From Mantis religiosa (lineage: Eukaryota; Arthropoda; Insecta; Mantodea; Mantidae): a stretch of 64,000 bases of DNA. Made by a program: the position numbers and the translations under genes. The notes beneath the pieces were generated by a model that was not told the DNA's origin, did no database searches, and was given only the letters and a program-made list of their open reading frames with translations. The DNA is taken from contig CM060955.1 of assembly GCA_030765055.1 (NCBI GenBank), positions 96,998,647-97,062,646 of the forward strand, given 5' to 3'. This document shows positions 1-13,031 of the stretch, one piece after another (positions within the stretch are counted from its first letter, which is position 1; the number at the start of each line of letters is the position of its first letter).

Positions 1-1
1 A

Positions 2-172
2 AATGGTCAATGGCTTACTGCTGAAGCGTGTGGTGTAGGTAAAGCAAGTGTGTCCCGCATTTGTGGAGAGGCAAGAAAATCTGATTCCAGTGATGCCCAA
101 GTATTTATGTCGCCTAGAAAACAATTTGGTTCTCTGAAGAGGGTTACAAATTTAAGTGACTTTGACAAGGTG
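2..172 (+). pseudogene. Fragment of a Tc1/mariner-superfamily DDE transposase (HTH region)
   Basis: Read from base 2, this frame gives a helix-turn-helix segment (TAEACGVGKASVSRICGEA), then a basic linker with SPRKQ and a downstream LSDFDK. This order (AT-GVS-SVSRI, then a TPGK-like basic motif, then L-DFDK) is typical of a DDE transposase group related to Tc1/mariner. Fragments of the same type occur at 14602-14880, 44950-46870 and 50470-50950. No catalytic part follows; the frame runs into AT-rich sequence after about residue 57. The left edge of the window may cut the fragment. It is a relic, not a host gene. Confidence 0.6.
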
Positions 173-823
173 AATTTCCAACTATACAGAAATCTATATA
201 TAGGCTTGATTACTAAGGCTTACTTGATGTTATGGCATTTATGCTCACACATTAAAACTGAAACACACTACTCTGTTTTTAAACTAACTGAATGTTTTAT
301 TCCTATATGTAAAAATCAAATAAAAATGGAAATTAATTTAGTAGTATGTGTAAACCTTCCGTTTCTATTATTGCCCTCATTCTGAAGGGCATGAATGTGA
401 AATATTCACGAGAGGATACTCGGCATCATGTGCCAGCACCATTTACAAACAGATGAATGAGTCTGAGTGTTTACACAAGCAAAATTAAGGCAATTTTCTA
501 ATAACATTGCATTTATTTTGAGAACTATAAGGATATATTATTTGCGTTTTTATAAATGAATGTGTTTAAAATATAATTTATCTTCTGCAAGGAAAACATA
601 AGGCATTGCTTTTAAAATAACAATAATAAAAAGAAATAGGCACATCAAGGATTCAAATTCATGTTGATCAACTACAAAACACATGCATTTTACAGCTTGG
701 CTACTAAGCAGTAAAGCATCTCCCTATTTATCGCATAGCTTTAAATGAAGCCAGAGTGATATTAAGGCATATATTGGAAAAATTAATTGTTCTTTCATGC
801 TAGCTGTACATAAGCCAAAGTAT
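173..823. other. AT-rich sequence without recognised features
   Basis: No coding signal or transposon end was recognised. It may include more of the decayed transposon whose HTH fragment precedes it. Confidence 0.5.
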
Positions 824-906
824 GAAAAGGTAGAGTGAGACTGAAAAATTCAGTGCCATAGCCGGGATTGAAATCATTGAACTTTTCAGTCTGACTCTAC
901 CTTTCC
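824..906. repeat. Imperfect hairpin containing a SINE 3' module
   Basis: Arms 824-852 and 878-906 are inverted copies (GTAGAGTGAGACTGAAAA against the reverse complement of TTTTCAGTCTGACTCTAC) around a loop of about 25 nt. The loop and left arm resemble the module downstream of the tRNA-like B box in the SINE copies at 24651, 29445 and 63211 (CCATAGC-GG, then ATTGAATTTTTC-like sequence). Confidence 0.6.
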
Positions 907-1575
907 AAGGCATATATTTCAAACATAGTGTTATTAAATGCTTCTGATGTTTTCTGAATCAAACTTTGTTTCTGGTAGCAGCTAAATTTTTTTGTCTAAG
1001 GTTGTATGGTATTTTCATCAAAAAAGTTAAGAGATCCATTTTTGAGAAAACAAAGTTTTCCATGAGAAAGATAATTTCATTTGAGAAGATTTCCATGGTA
1101 ATCTTTGTATCGTATCTTTGGAAGACACTGAAGTAAATACCGAAATTGATATATTTACAATATTTTTGTTTTTAAGCTATATAGTTCTCAGATGCACACA
1201 AATATTTTTTGTATTCAGGGACCTCAAAAAATATATTTTTGGTGAAATCTGGATATTTAACTTTTGAATGGAATGCAATACTTCTATTTTCCATAAGTAG
1301 TAAGAGATGTTTCATGACACCAGCAAGAGACAAGCTTTCACAGCCTCAAATTAGGAAGTCATACAATATATAACACCTGGCAATCTCTCTCTGGCCAAAT
1401 GTTATTAAACATATTCACATGATGAGGAGAGCAAATGTAAATCTGTAATTCCAAATATTACTGAAAATTTTACATCCCTTGCTGCTCTCTAAAGTGTCTG
1501 CTGAATTGATAAACATTCAAAGTGCAAACTTCTAAAATCAATGTTTAAAGATGAGAATTGTATTTTTGCTTACAG
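907..1575. other. Probable intron of the Rab33-type gene
   Basis: AT-rich sequence upstream of the splice acceptor at 1573-1575 (TTTTTGCTTACAG). Preceding Rab exons were not found between 1 and 1575, so they lie left of the window. Confidence 0.5.
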
Positions 1576-1806
1576 CTGTTTGAAACGTCAGCAAGAGATG
1601 AATCTGAGTGTGACAACGTAGAAGCAATCTTTCTTACCCTGGCCCATAAGTTAAAAAATCATCGTCCAATGATGCCACCACCATCACATGCACTGCAAGG
1701 AAATGGCACATCAGATGCACTTCATAGAGCTGATGTCATTTCAATCACTCGTGAATCAGGAGGTACAACTTCTGCTTCCGATGATCCTGCCACCTGTTCT
1801 TGTTAA
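1576..1806 (+). CDS. Rab33: Rab33-type small GTPase, last coding exon
   Basis: The exon starts in phase 0 after the acceptor TTTTTGCTTACAG and encodes 76 residues plus TAA. It begins with LFETSARDESECDNVEAIF, which holds the G5 box (ETSAR, base recognition) and alpha-5 of the Rab fold, followed by LTLAHKLKNHRP, closely matching the end of metazoan Rab33A/B. A low-complexity tail rich in Pro, Ser and Thr ends in CSC, the CXC signal for double geranylgeranylation that anchors Rabs to membranes. In this family Rab33 acts at the Golgi and in autophagy through Atg16L; that role is carried over from the family. P-loop and switch exons are not in the window. The Rab33 assignment rests on the alpha-5 segment and could be wrong between close Rab paralogues. 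Confidence 0.85.
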   Translation: MFETSARDESECDNVEAIFLTLAHKLKNHRPMMPPPSHALQGNGTSDALHRADVISITRESGGTTSASDDPATCSC

Positions 1807-4800
1807 AACAGAGTACAATGGTAATCTCACTTGCTGGTTCAAGGAGATGTGCAGAAATTATATGAATTTTATATTCAATCTGAATTAAGCAAAAAATTTT
1901 AATATACTTTTCTGAAGGTTAACAATGAATCAATGTCATTGATGTTCTTTCCATATTTAACCTGAGTCCTGTACATAATATGAAAATAAGATGGTACTAA
2001 TCAGCTGTTTAAAGGTAAATAAGTTTTATTTATTTTTGTTTAAAATGAAATGAGCAACTATTCCTAGGAAAGAATGAATGAGGTAAACTGAGCTTACGCT
2101 ATGAAATGTAATAGAATTTATCTCCAGTAGCTTTCTGTGGGGAAATATGTTGCACCACTAGTCCAAATTGTTTTTCTGACTGTTTACTGGAATCCAAGCC
2201 TAAAGGAAACAATTTAATTCATGATTCTAAAAAAACATTGAAATGTAAATGTAACTTGCTGTCTTTTTCTACTAATTCATTTTACTATTATACATTTAAT
2301 GTGTTTGCTATAAAAGTTGAAGTTCAAACCTTACAAGGGAACTATCGCTGTACTCAAACTACTATACACCTGAAAATTTGATGGTGTAATGTCCGCTGTT
2401 TATAAACCATATGTGCCAAAAATCTGCTGTAGAGTAGAACTGCAACACCCAAAACTGAAGCCTGGAAAGTGCCACATGCGACAACTAGCAAGTAGCGGCT
2501 AGACATTCCTCATCAGCTCCCTTCCTGATGTGGGGGATAACACTCCTTACATATGCCATGTGTAGACCGCTGCCAGTCAGGGATAAACAATCCCTCCCGT
2601 ACAATACTGTATTATTATGTCTATATGTTCCTATGTGTTCTGGACTCATTTTTGGGTACTTTCAGCTATACTCCACACCTGAGTTTTGGCACACAGGACC
2701 CACATAGAGCAGATGTGATGCCATCAAACTCTCAAGTGCATACAGGTGTGAGCATAGTCATAGTTCCCTTGTTAGGTTGCTGTCAATATCAAGCAGAAGT
2801 ATTAGAGCATATGTTGAAACATGGACTCCACTCTTAAGGCTGTATTGTCATAAGAGGCTAGCTATTGCATCATAAAAATACTTGAATAAATTTAAATCAA
2901 AGAAACCATTCATTTTGTAAGCAAACTTCTGAACTGGCATAGGTACATTTTACTAATTTCATAGCGGAAAGGGATTGGGAAATTGTTTTCATTATTCATA
3001 CATCTATAGTAATTGATCTATATACTTATTTTGTTTTAAAGTAAGAGTTTACAATATGAATAGTACCTACATACGAAAAGTGAAAATATTTATTTTTTTC
3101 TTCTCTTAAAAATTACTAAAATGAGTATATACAGTAGTATATTGACAATATGTATATGATATAATACAAAATAGCACAAAAAATTAAAGGTAGGTATAAT
3201 AAATATAAAGGACAAGCTGGTGAGAAATTGAATTTTAAGAGCTATCTTAAAGAAAGTTTATGGTCCTAGGAAAATATTTAACAGGTGAAATATGAAAAAT
3301 ATAGTTGTTCGTGAAATCATATCATATAATACTTAGGAATTTTTTATTGAAAGAAAAGGTGTTCAGCAAAAGTGGTGGAGTATTGAGTGTAAGCAAATAT
3401 CACAGAACAGTGGATTGTTTAAAGTATTACTGAAATTGAAAGTACAGCAATTTCCTTTCAATACAGAAGTGTGAAAATTAGAGAACTATTGGGTACAATT
3501 AAAGGATAACACCATTCCTGTACAGTGAAAATCATACACTAAAAACTAGATTTTCTTTAACTTCCTCTAAATGGTTGTCAGATTTTTAGTGGTAAAAGGC
3601 ATTCTTTTAGTGCTAAAGACAAGCAGTGAGTGTTACACTAGAACAGTGGTGTCATTAGGGGAAACAGGGTGGTTACTTTTTTTCTCCTATTAACCTTCGC
3701 AGGTGACATAATAGATACTGGGGTAAGGAAGAGCATGGGGAAGATTCATTGGCAAGCTGTTAAACTTCTTATTCATATTTTTATGTGCATAATATGTATT
3801 GAATACTATTGTAAATAATACTTTTATAGTTACATGTTAATTATTCATAATTTAAGTGGTTTTCTTATTCTTCTTAGCTATTAACTATGTCCGTTAACTA
3901 TTCCCCTGCACCCTCGTGCCACTAAGCAAAATGTTGAAGAGGAAAGCAGAATCACCCTCAGTTTCACTCAATGATACCGTTGCACTAGAAGGTAACACAA
4001 TATGTGTTGCTAGCTTCATACTGGAATGTGATTATAGAATGTGTGTAGTTCAGTAGTTCCATACAATTCTTGCAAAAAATGAAGTACTGCATTGGAAAAC
4101 TTCTGTTTTGAAATTATTTTGTGCCAGTCAAATAGTATACTGTCCTTTCCTGAACACTAATGTTTGAAACTAAGGCAAAATGCTATTCCTGAAATTTACA
4201 TCATGCAAATTAGATTTTTAAATGAAGGCATTAGCTCTAACACATAATTTCTGTGCATTATAACTGAAGCTCAGTCATCTTTGTATATTTTCCTTATTTC
4301 AGAAGCTGTACTGAGGTAATTAGGAATTGTATTTGCATAATGCTTTTAAGGACAAAAAGCCGTACTACAGTACATTTATTACATTTAAATTTTGTAAAGT
4401 TCAAAAACATTAACTTCTGATGCAAGTTTGTAAATAGAGCAGAGAATCCATATGATCACATGTCTTTAGTATCTGTATACTGAGATATTGTAAGGATTTT
4501 CCCAATTGCAAAAGCAAGCTCCTATACAATACTTTGAAGAGATGCTTGAATTCAGATTTTACAGTAAGATCTCTTAAATTATTTTTGGAAACAATACCAG
4601 AGTATTGTAACGTGGTCAGGAGTCAACAAGGAGGAATTTTGCTATTTCCTTTCGCCTCAAGCTCAAGTATCATCCTGCAACCCCATCCCTTCTACAAGCA
4701 AGTAAATAGCTACAAGTGAGTAAGTATGCTTATAAACACACACTCAGACCCTGCTCCTGCCAATGTGTGACTGGCCAGTGTGCAACTTAGATTTAAATCA

Positions 4801-5289
4801 ATTCGTGTTTAAGGTGAGGGAATGGTAGTGAAACTTCTATCCCATAATTTGTATTGCACAGTTTTTGGAATTACTACCATATCTCAATAAAACTTGCCAA
4901 TATGGTACCTTTGAACTGAATACATTTTAAACAATGAATTTAAATGCTGAGAACCATAAGGTCCAAAGCACATTAACAAATGTTTGAGAAAAAGTGTATG
5001 TGAAACTCAAATTTGTACTCAAATGTCCCGTCTCATTAGTTTGATATGTTTATTATGCAAGTCTATACATCCTAAATGTGTTATGAAAAAGTCATGGACC
5101 CAATTTGTTTTAAAATTTAAAAAGTATTATTATATTAATTTTAATTCACCAATTTTGTCTACATAGGCTTGTGACAATACTTGTAGATTTGCAGTGGTAA
5201 AGTTTGCAATTAACATGAAACCAGAATCAGTCCATGAAGTGTTACTAAATGTACACATACATTATGTCCTTCATTAATATTTGAAAGTT
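1807..5289. other. Rab33 3' flank and unassigned AT-rich sequence
   Basis: The first few hundred bases are probably Rab33 3' UTR. The segment 2330-2840 is less AT-rich and could be an old repeat, but no domain or terminus was recognised. Short ORFs here lack codon bias or known motifs. Confidence 0.5.
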
Positions 5290-5415
5290 TTTTAACAGCA
5301 AGGTTAATTACATTAACTGAAGGCTGTGTTATATTTACACTATGCCTCATTCACTTGTGAAAAATTAAATGCATTTTGGGAACCTCGGCTAACAACTGAC
5401 TAATTGCAAAATATT
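5290..5415 (-). repeat. Decayed repeat related to 37855-37975 (possible PLE end)
   Basis: About 120 bp resemble 37855-37975: both hold GTTAAT-ACATT, TTTACACTAT-CCTCA, a TTGTGAAAA-T run and CTAACAAC-GACTAATT in the same order. The 37.9-kb copy retains a hammerhead-like layout on the minus strand; this copy does not. Confidence 0.4.
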
Positions 5416-5432
5416 AGAATATGTACATCAAG

Positions 5433-6801
5433 TATGAGGTTCACTCCAAAGGAAATGCACACAACTTTTTTAAAAATATAGTTTTCATTCTACATCTTTG
5501 AAATTTTTACAGTATGAAAATACACCCTTTATGAACAATATTTTATTTCTCTACATAATCCCAATGCTTCTCAGCTGTCTTACACCAACCATATTGGAAC
5601 CAGCACTTGTGTACTCACACGGTAAAAGTCTGGACCAGCATGTGTTAGCCACCATTTGGCAGCATACACCAGGGAGTTGTCATCTTCAAACTTTATTCCA
5701 TGAAAAGATTCTTTCAGTTTACCAAAGAGATGATAATCGCACGGAGCCAGGTCAGAACTGTAAGGCGGGTGTTTTAATGTTGTCCATCCAAGTTTTGTGA
5801 TTGCTTCTGTGAGGTTTTCATAGATATGTGGCTGAGCAATGTTGTGCAACAGTAAAACCTACTGCTTTTGCTGATGTGGTCGACGACTCAGTTGAGCCTG
5901 AAGTTTCTTCAGAGTTGCCTCATATGCATCTGAATTAATGGTGATTCCACATTGTATGATGTCCACAGACATCGAAAGATCGAAAAAACATAATAGCTAT
6001 AACCTTTCCAGCCAATGGTGCAGTTTTGAATTTTTTTTCTTGGAAAAATTTGCATGATGCCACTCCATTGATTGCCTCTTTGTCTCTGGTGAAAAATGGA
6101 GCTATGTTTCATGTCCTGTCACAATTCATCCAGAAAAGTCATCTCCACCATTCCTGTACTGCTCCAAAAGTTCACTGCATAATGTTTCTTGTGTTTATTT
6201 GTGAAAGACTTACACTATTCTGCATACCTTGCTTTCCCTATTGCAATGTGGAGAACCCTGAATATTGTTGTGCCCTCTTTCATCATATAATCTACTTGCC
6301 CACCAACTAACTGTAATGCAATTGACAGCAGCATCTTCATACATCTTTTTCAACCTCTTTTGGATGCTTCCCACTGTCTTGTTTTCACAGCACGGATTTC
6401 TATGACAGCACATTGCTTCAATTGCAATTAATGTTAAAAATAGATAGAATGAAATTAAAATTGTAATTATATTAATAGAGTGATTATATATTTTTAATAT
6501 GAAATTATTGGAAGTAATGGATAAAGTTAAATTATTTTCTATATTTTCATATACACTTAAAGTAATGGTCTCTTAAACCAGGTTATAGTAATATGGCACT
6601 TCTTATAAGAAATTAAGAAATTAGTTAATATATAACATTAGTTGATGGATGTCAGGTGCAGCAGACAGCTTGAAGGCATGCAGTGACAGCACCACTCACG
6701 GGAACAGGTTGAAATAAACTGAACACACTATGAAAATTTCAAAGATGTAGAATGAAAATGGTAAAAAATAGTGTGCATTACTTTTGAAGTGACCCTTATT
6801 A
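5433..6801 (-). mobile_element. Degenerate mariner-like element with long TIRs
   Basis: The ends are inverted repeats of roughly 75 bp: left 5435-5512 and right about 6727-6798 share GGTTCACT/GGGTCACT, AATGCACAC, and TTTTCATTCTACATCTTTGA. TA dinucleotides flank both ends. On the minus strand, 5580-5849 encodes a transposase C-terminal part with HPPYSSDLAPCDYHLF, the mariner third catalytic-Asp region; 6210-6413 encodes an N-terminal part (QKRLKKMYEDAAVNCITVSWW). The pieces are separated by stops and frameshifts, so the element is inactive. Confidence 0.8.
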
Positions 6802-7435
6802 GTTGGGTGTAGTGTAAACATTTTGACCTATTGCTATTCCAACACTTAGTTCTTCATTACCTTTATATTCATTCAACATATTCTGTGGCTTGATGTTCAA
6901 ATAAAACAGTCTGTTCCCTTCTTGAAATTTAGTAGTTTTGTTAGGTCCTAAGTGTTTCAAGGTTGATATTCGCTGTTCACAAATATATTTGGGCACTATG
7001 TGGTATCTACAAGCTGAGAAAATGAGAAAATATCAAAATATGGTTCCTACCCATTAATGGCCCAATTATTTTTTCATGAAAAAAATTGAAATTTGAATGT
7101 TATGCCCTACCTATATTGATTTAATAACAATAATATTCTTTCTTTTATTTTATTTGACAAAATTGTGTGTTAAAACCCCAGTACTCAATTGAGGGCACTG
7201 GCTATTAGTGATATACAAAATCACACGAATAAAATAACATAGATTTAGGAGTAACAAATAATATAAAGACAATTTATAATGTAATTTAAATATATATTTT
7301 AAATTGTATTTTATTTGTATTTTACCTTGTGCATATTTTTGTGATGTATAAATTCTCATGGATATAAGAACATAGCTTTTTGAGTAACAAATATCACCTA
7401 CATCATTTTATAACAATCTAATGTAAATGTAAATT
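6802..7435. other. AT-rich spacer without recognised features
   Basis: Very AT-rich sequence between a mariner relic and a piggyBac relic. It may hold the 3' part of the piggyBac relic, but no TIR was identified. Confidence 0.4.
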
Positions 7436-9173
7436 TTACAGTGTATTTTGCCTTGTATGGTATGGTCCAAAACAGGTAATACACAGTATAATATTACATT
7501 TTTTACAAAATGAAGGTATTTTTCCTTTACAGTTTCCATTTGGCATCTTCTTTGTCTCACTTATGATGTGTTTCCTATTGTTATAACTAACATCTGTGAT
7601 TGTAGCTACTGATTTGCTTATCTGATTTGGGTATCCTTTTTTGAGGTAATAAATGCTGATTTGTCTCCTGAAATCTAGGAATGGCATTAGTGTTCTATAC
7701 TGAGAATTTGCCATCTTATAAATTAACCAGCATAATGCTCATGTCGAGCATTCTTGTAAATAATGCCAAATACCACTTCTTTCCTCATATGGAAATGTAT
7801 TTAGACACTAACCAATCATGCTTGACAATTCCTCCCATGTTAATGTTATAGTTCTTTATTACTGCGGTTATTTAACTAGAATTCTCTTACCTTTATTCCT
7901 ACTGTAGTGACGTACATTATTTATGGGAACAACATAGTCATGATTGCTAGCCACAGCTACAGCACTGTTATTCCATTTCAAAACCAAAATTTCATTTTCC
8001 TTGTTAAAATGGAAATCGAATGTTCCTCTCGTTTTCTTTTTCATTTCTTTGTTATTGAGCAGAGGGCACCTTCATGTACGTTTTCTCTGATTGTGTCTGT
8101 GCCACAAAAACCCATATTCAACTCAACTAAAAGCGGATAATTTATAAAATAGATTATCAAAATGCACAACATGACTCAAGTATCAGTGACTGCAGAGAGG
8201 AGGTTTTCAATTACACTTGTTCTTAAACTTATTTTTTCCTCAGGAGAATCATATTGTGGTTTACCATTATACAGTTAAAAATTATAACAGTACCCTGAAA
8301 CTCCATACAAAGCCCGAAGTTTGAACCCAAGCCTTATTGGTTTTCCTGTGATAAATTTTTTAGGTTCATAGTGTTCATAATGTTATACAATCATCTCATA
8401 CCTCAGACAAATCCTGCTGAAAGTATGCAACATTTTGAAAGTTGCTGTTTATCATGTCCATTACTGAACAGCTTTAGAAGCATTTGTGAGCCTTATTCTC
8501 TGGAACCTTCGAGTGTGTATTATCACATAAATGTAGCACTCATTTTATTTTCCTGAAGTGATTTCTAGCCATAGCTTTTTGGACCAATTTTACTCCAACA
8601 TCCTTGAAAGACGACCAGTATTAAGTCCTGCTGTGGAAGTTTATTGTAAGTTGAAAGCATTAATATGTCTAGAAAAACCTTTATTAACACAAAGTCTATT
8701 TGATTTTGCACCGTAGCTATATGCTTATCACTTTCTTTCACTATGTTACAATGTCAGAAGAAAAAATGTTTTGAAAATTTCAACAGGAGTGTGGGTTCTA
8801 AATTCATGCATAAGTTTGCTTTATCTTCAGATGCCAAGAAATCTCTAGGCCCTATTTGAGAATATTTTTGATCCATCTTCCTTCATTTCGGTTGCACCTC
8901 ACTGATATTTTCTGATGTTGGAGTAAAGGTTTCAGTGTCATTTTCACTTCTTAAATTATATTGTATTTTAATCTGTCTGGTACATCAATTTCTCTAGCTT
9001 CTTCTGCCAAAGCGTTGTCAAAGTCATTTTCATCAGTTAATTCATCTACATCAGGTGGAAGAACATTAAGATTTGCATCTTCAGCACACTCGCCAGGATC
9101 ATCTATTTGCTCTTAAGTAAGCAGAAGCCTCATCTAACAGAAGTTCAATCCCAGACTAATTTCTTCTTGACAT
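7436..9173 (-). pseudogene. piggyBac-family transposase relic
   Basis: On the minus strand scattered frames line up with piggyBac transposase from N to C terminus. About 9120-8950 gives the acidic N-terminal region (DPGECAEDANLNVLPPDVDE). About 8800 gives HTPVEIFKTFFSSD. About 8420 gives YFQQDLS, like the conserved YFxPxxxLSVDE block. About 8100-7900 gives RCPLL, then EILVLKWNNSAVAVASNHD, the usual REVRVVRWNDNK-like block. 7436-7714 gives the end, with FCKKCNIILCITCFGPYHT, the Cys-rich C-terminal zinc-binding motif. Many stops and frameshifts interrupt it. No TIR or TTAA duplication was located, so the element's ends are not defined. Confidence 0.8.
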
Positions 9174-9659
9174 AATGATATGGAATCTGAAATGATACCA
9201 AGGCATGTTACAGCTATGTCATAACATTTTATTCAATAAAATCAGCTATAGTTTTCAATCTTAGCAGAATAAAAATAAAAGAATATAACATCAATAATAC
9301 ATGTGTAAAAATTGTATTACATTAGAGAAACAGGGTACTTGGTTTCCTTGATGACATTTGGAACTAAACTCTCAACAATAACAGTAACACTGATACAACA
9401 ATGACAGAATAAAATATTGTTGACATAAAGAGTAAACTTATGAGATAAAAATCACATGTAAATAATTACACTTGAGCAGCGTCATCATTTGAAGACATTT
9501 TAGAATTTTTGCATATAAAATTATGAAAAATTTTTTGAAATAAGGTTAAGTCCCTTTATAAATCTTTTAACAAGAGCATATGGATGTAATCTAAATTTGA
9601 CAACCATAAAACTGATTCTTATTTTTATTAGGCAAAAAAAATTAAATATATAGTGTTTA
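9174..9659. other. AT-rich spacer without recognised features
   Basis: No coding or repeat structure was recognised; it may contain the 5' flank of the piggyBac relic. Confidence 0.4.
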
Positions 9660-9876
9660 ATGACCACTTTTACTACATACGGCAGCACAGCCAGTGACAC
9701 TGGTACATGGGATGAAGATGGAGCACCAAATGAAATGGCAGGGGAAACCAGAGATCTTGGAGAAAACCCACCCCTGTCCTGTTATCCACCACTAATCTTA
9801 CTTTGCGGTTACCTGGGATCAAACCCAGGCCATCTTGAGAACTAAGCAGTCTAACCGCTCAGCTATGGAGCGGCTT
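9660..9876 (-). repeat. tRNA-derived SINE (type A)
   Basis: On the minus strand the head at 9876-9805 looks like a tRNA: A-box region TAGCTGAGCGGTTAGA, then GGCCTGGGTTTGATCCCAGG with a pol III B box (GGGTTTGATCC) and its T-arm stem. A non-tRNA body of about 140 bp follows. The anticodon arm does not fold well and the tRNA-like part runs straight into the body, so this is a SINE rather than a tRNA gene. Confidence 0.7.
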
Positions 9877-9934
9877 TTTATTGGACAGCTGTACCTGAGA
9901 ATGAATACAGATTTTCTTTATTGCCATGTATAGG

Positions 9935-9937
<3 letters not shown>

Positions 9938-10031
<94 letters not shown>
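9938..10031. repeat. (TTA)n microsatellite
   Basis: About 31 uninterrupted copies of a TTA/ATT trinucleotide. Confidence 0.98.
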
Positions 10032-10032
<1 letters not shown>

Positions 10033-10373
10033 GAAAAGTACAATAAAGTTGAAATGCCATATTAATAAAAAAAGCTAGATAATGTCTAATTTTCTTTTTT
10101 GCTAAGTTTTCCTCATACATCAACAGACATTGATGGGTATATCTTGTTGATTATAGTGGCTTCCAAAGAATTCAATGTAGAATATGTTACTGTAAACAGT
10201 AGTTGCTTGCAGCATATTGAAAACGTCATTGTAATATTTCTGAAAGGAATATTTTTACCATGTACATCAGATTTTTATTTGGTAAGAAGTTCATTTAATA
10301 ATACTGCTAAATGTTTTGAAATATTTAGCCTCTCTTTTATTAACAATAAAAGGTTCAGTCAGTCCTGCTTTGT

Positions 10374-11373
10374 NNNNNNNNNNNNNNNNNNNNNNNNNNN
10401 NNNNNNNNNNNNNNNNNNNNNNNNNNNNNNNNNNNNNNNNNNNNNNNNNNNNNNNNNNNNNNNNNNNNNNNNNNNNNNNNNNNNNNNNNNNNNNNNNNNN
10501 NNNNNNNNNNNNNNNNNNNNNNNNNNNNNNNNNNNNNNNNNNNNNNNNNNNNNNNNNNNNNNNNNNNNNNNNNNNNNNNNNNNNNNNNNNNNNNNNNNNN
10601 NNNNNNNNNNNNNNNNNNNNNNNNNNNNNNNNNNNNNNNNNNNNNNNNNNNNNNNNNNNNNNNNNNNNNNNNNNNNNNNNNNNNNNNNNNNNNNNNNNNN
10701 NNNNNNNNNNNNNNNNNNNNNNNNNNNNNNNNNNNNNNNNNNNNNNNNNNNNNNNNNNNNNNNNNNNNNNNNNNNNNNNNNNNNNNNNNNNNNNNNNNNN
10801 NNNNNNNNNNNNNNNNNNNNNNNNNNNNNNNNNNNNNNNNNNNNNNNNNNNNNNNNNNNNNNNNNNNNNNNNNNNNNNNNNNNNNNNNNNNNNNNNNNNN
10901 NNNNNNNNNNNNNNNNNNNNNNNNNNNNNNNNNNNNNNNNNNNNNNNNNNNNNNNNNNNNNNNNNNNNNNNNNNNNNNNNNNNNNNNNNNNNNNNNNNNN
11001 NNNNNNNNNNNNNNNNNNNNNNNNNNNNNNNNNNNNNNNNNNNNNNNNNNNNNNNNNNNNNNNNNNNNNNNNNNNNNNNNNNNNNNNNNNNNNNNNNNNN
11101 NNNNNNNNNNNNNNNNNNNNNNNNNNNNNNNNNNNNNNNNNNNNNNNNNNNNNNNNNNNNNNNNNNNNNNNNNNNNNNNNNNNNNNNNNNNNNNNNNNNN
11201 NNNNNNNNNNNNNNNNNNNNNNNNNNNNNNNNNNNNNNNNNNNNNNNNNNNNNNNNNNNNNNNNNNNNNNNNNNNNNNNNNNNNNNNNNNNNNNNNNNNN
11301 NNNNNNNNNNNNNNNNNNNNNNNNNNNNNNNNNNNNNNNNNNNNNNNNNNNNNNNNNNNNNNNNNNNNNNNNN
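10374..11373. other. Assembly gap (1,000 N)
   Basis: Exactly 1,000 unknown bases, so a scaffolding gap of nominal size. Reading frames that cross it carry no information. Confidence 0.99.
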
Positions 11374-13031
11374 CGAACTGAACTAATACAAAAGAAGAAG
11401 CAGTAGTGATAGTTTTATTAATTCTATGGCTTCAGTCTGAATAGCTAGCAGCTTCTTTTTCCATCAGCTGTCTCTTGCAGTGCTTTAAACATTATGCTAC
11501 ATTCTACTTCATACATACATGTAGGCAACATTGTCACTCATTTAGAATATCAGAATTGTATGTCCAGAGTTTTCAAAGATAAAAAGCAATTTCTATGCTT
11601 AGCATAGTACCTAGGTAGATCTAGTTGCAGACCAAATGCAATAATGCAGATGTCACAGTCTGCTTGTTTACTTTGTGTCCTATTTCAGCATATTGTATGC
11701 CCATGTTGCTTAGTGTGTCTCTTAATGAATGGAAGAATATATCTACATCCGTATGCTTTAAACTTGTGACTAGAGGCAGATTTTTTTATATATCCTGTGT
11801 GGTAGTTTTAGTCCAATATTTAATTCTGTGTTAAAAACAGATTTCTGAACTTGTATTTTACTACTACTACTACTACATTATTAACCTCTCACTGTTTTAC
11901 ACACAATCTGTATAAAAGATATATTTTCTGTTAAGATTTTTTTATCTTGTGTAAAGGATTTAATATTTTTGCACAGAATCTCTTCATTACTTAACAAAGT
12001 TCATTCTTTCTTCATCAATTTTTCTATGCATGTCTATGTAAATGTTCTTAGCTACTGTCAAAATTAAGATTCTTGTTCAAAATCTTTACCATATCTACTA
12101 GGACCTAAAACAAGTCAAAGAAAACTAATAATACTAACAACACAAAACTATGCAAAAATGATAAATAGTAAACAGGATGAGTACATACATTATAGATCTG
12201 TATGTATCTGAATTTCTTTTGTTGTATTTTGTTGTACTACACCTGCTGCTTTACTACATAAAGGAATTTACATAAAATGGCATTTAACAGCTATGCATTT
12301 GCCAACATTACTTGGTAATTTGTAATTTATTTCTCTTCTTTCCTTTTACATCATCAAATGGAAATACAAAATCAAGATTACAATTATAAAATCTATACGG
12401 GAAAATGCCATATATTCCTAAATCCTGAAAATCCTACCATGTTGCTTGCCTTTGGATAATAGTTCGATCCCCATACACTTAACCTTATGTTCTTGTGTAT
12501 TGGAGGCCCTCTACTCCTTTTTACACATTTAGCCATTTCACCTATCCTACTCTACATTTTTCCTTAATTGTTCTTAACCATCTCTCTTTAACTTTCCCTA
12601 AATAATTTCCTATATTTCTCCTGTTCTTTTTCCCTTTTACTGACAACATTTTTCTTATTACTACTTTGCCCCCCCAAATTGTTCCATTTACGTAGACAGG
12701 TCTGCTCTCTCCATTTCTTTGTTTGACTACAATATAATGTCCACTTGTAGCTCAGATGCACTCAGATGTCCACTTTACTTCAGTCCAACTAAGCTCACTA
12801 GGATTATACTGATAGGGGAGCATACAGGTAATTTCGCGATCCATTTCTAATGTTACCTGATCCAGTTCATATTTCTTTTTCTGACTTTTGCAAGCAGATA
12901 CATGGATTAATAATGTGGTCTTAGCTTCTTATCATTACAGAGAATATGATGACCATGCAATCAATTTTGTTTATCTAATTTTCGTGAACTGATGCTGGAT
13001 AACTTTCTATGGCCCTTAAATATGGATAGTA
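11374..13031. other. Unassigned AT-rich sequence
   Basis: No gene or element recognised. There is a short (ACT)n run near 11862 and a B-box-like AGTTCGATCCC near 12463 without a matching A box. Confidence 0.5.

Noticed and set aside
10099..11406. Long reading frames of 435 and 356 codons
   Set aside because: They run through the 1,000-N gap and are almost entirely unknown residues.
12455..12475. B-box-like AGTTCGATCCC
   Set aside because: No A box at the proper distance and no SINE body shared with other copies.
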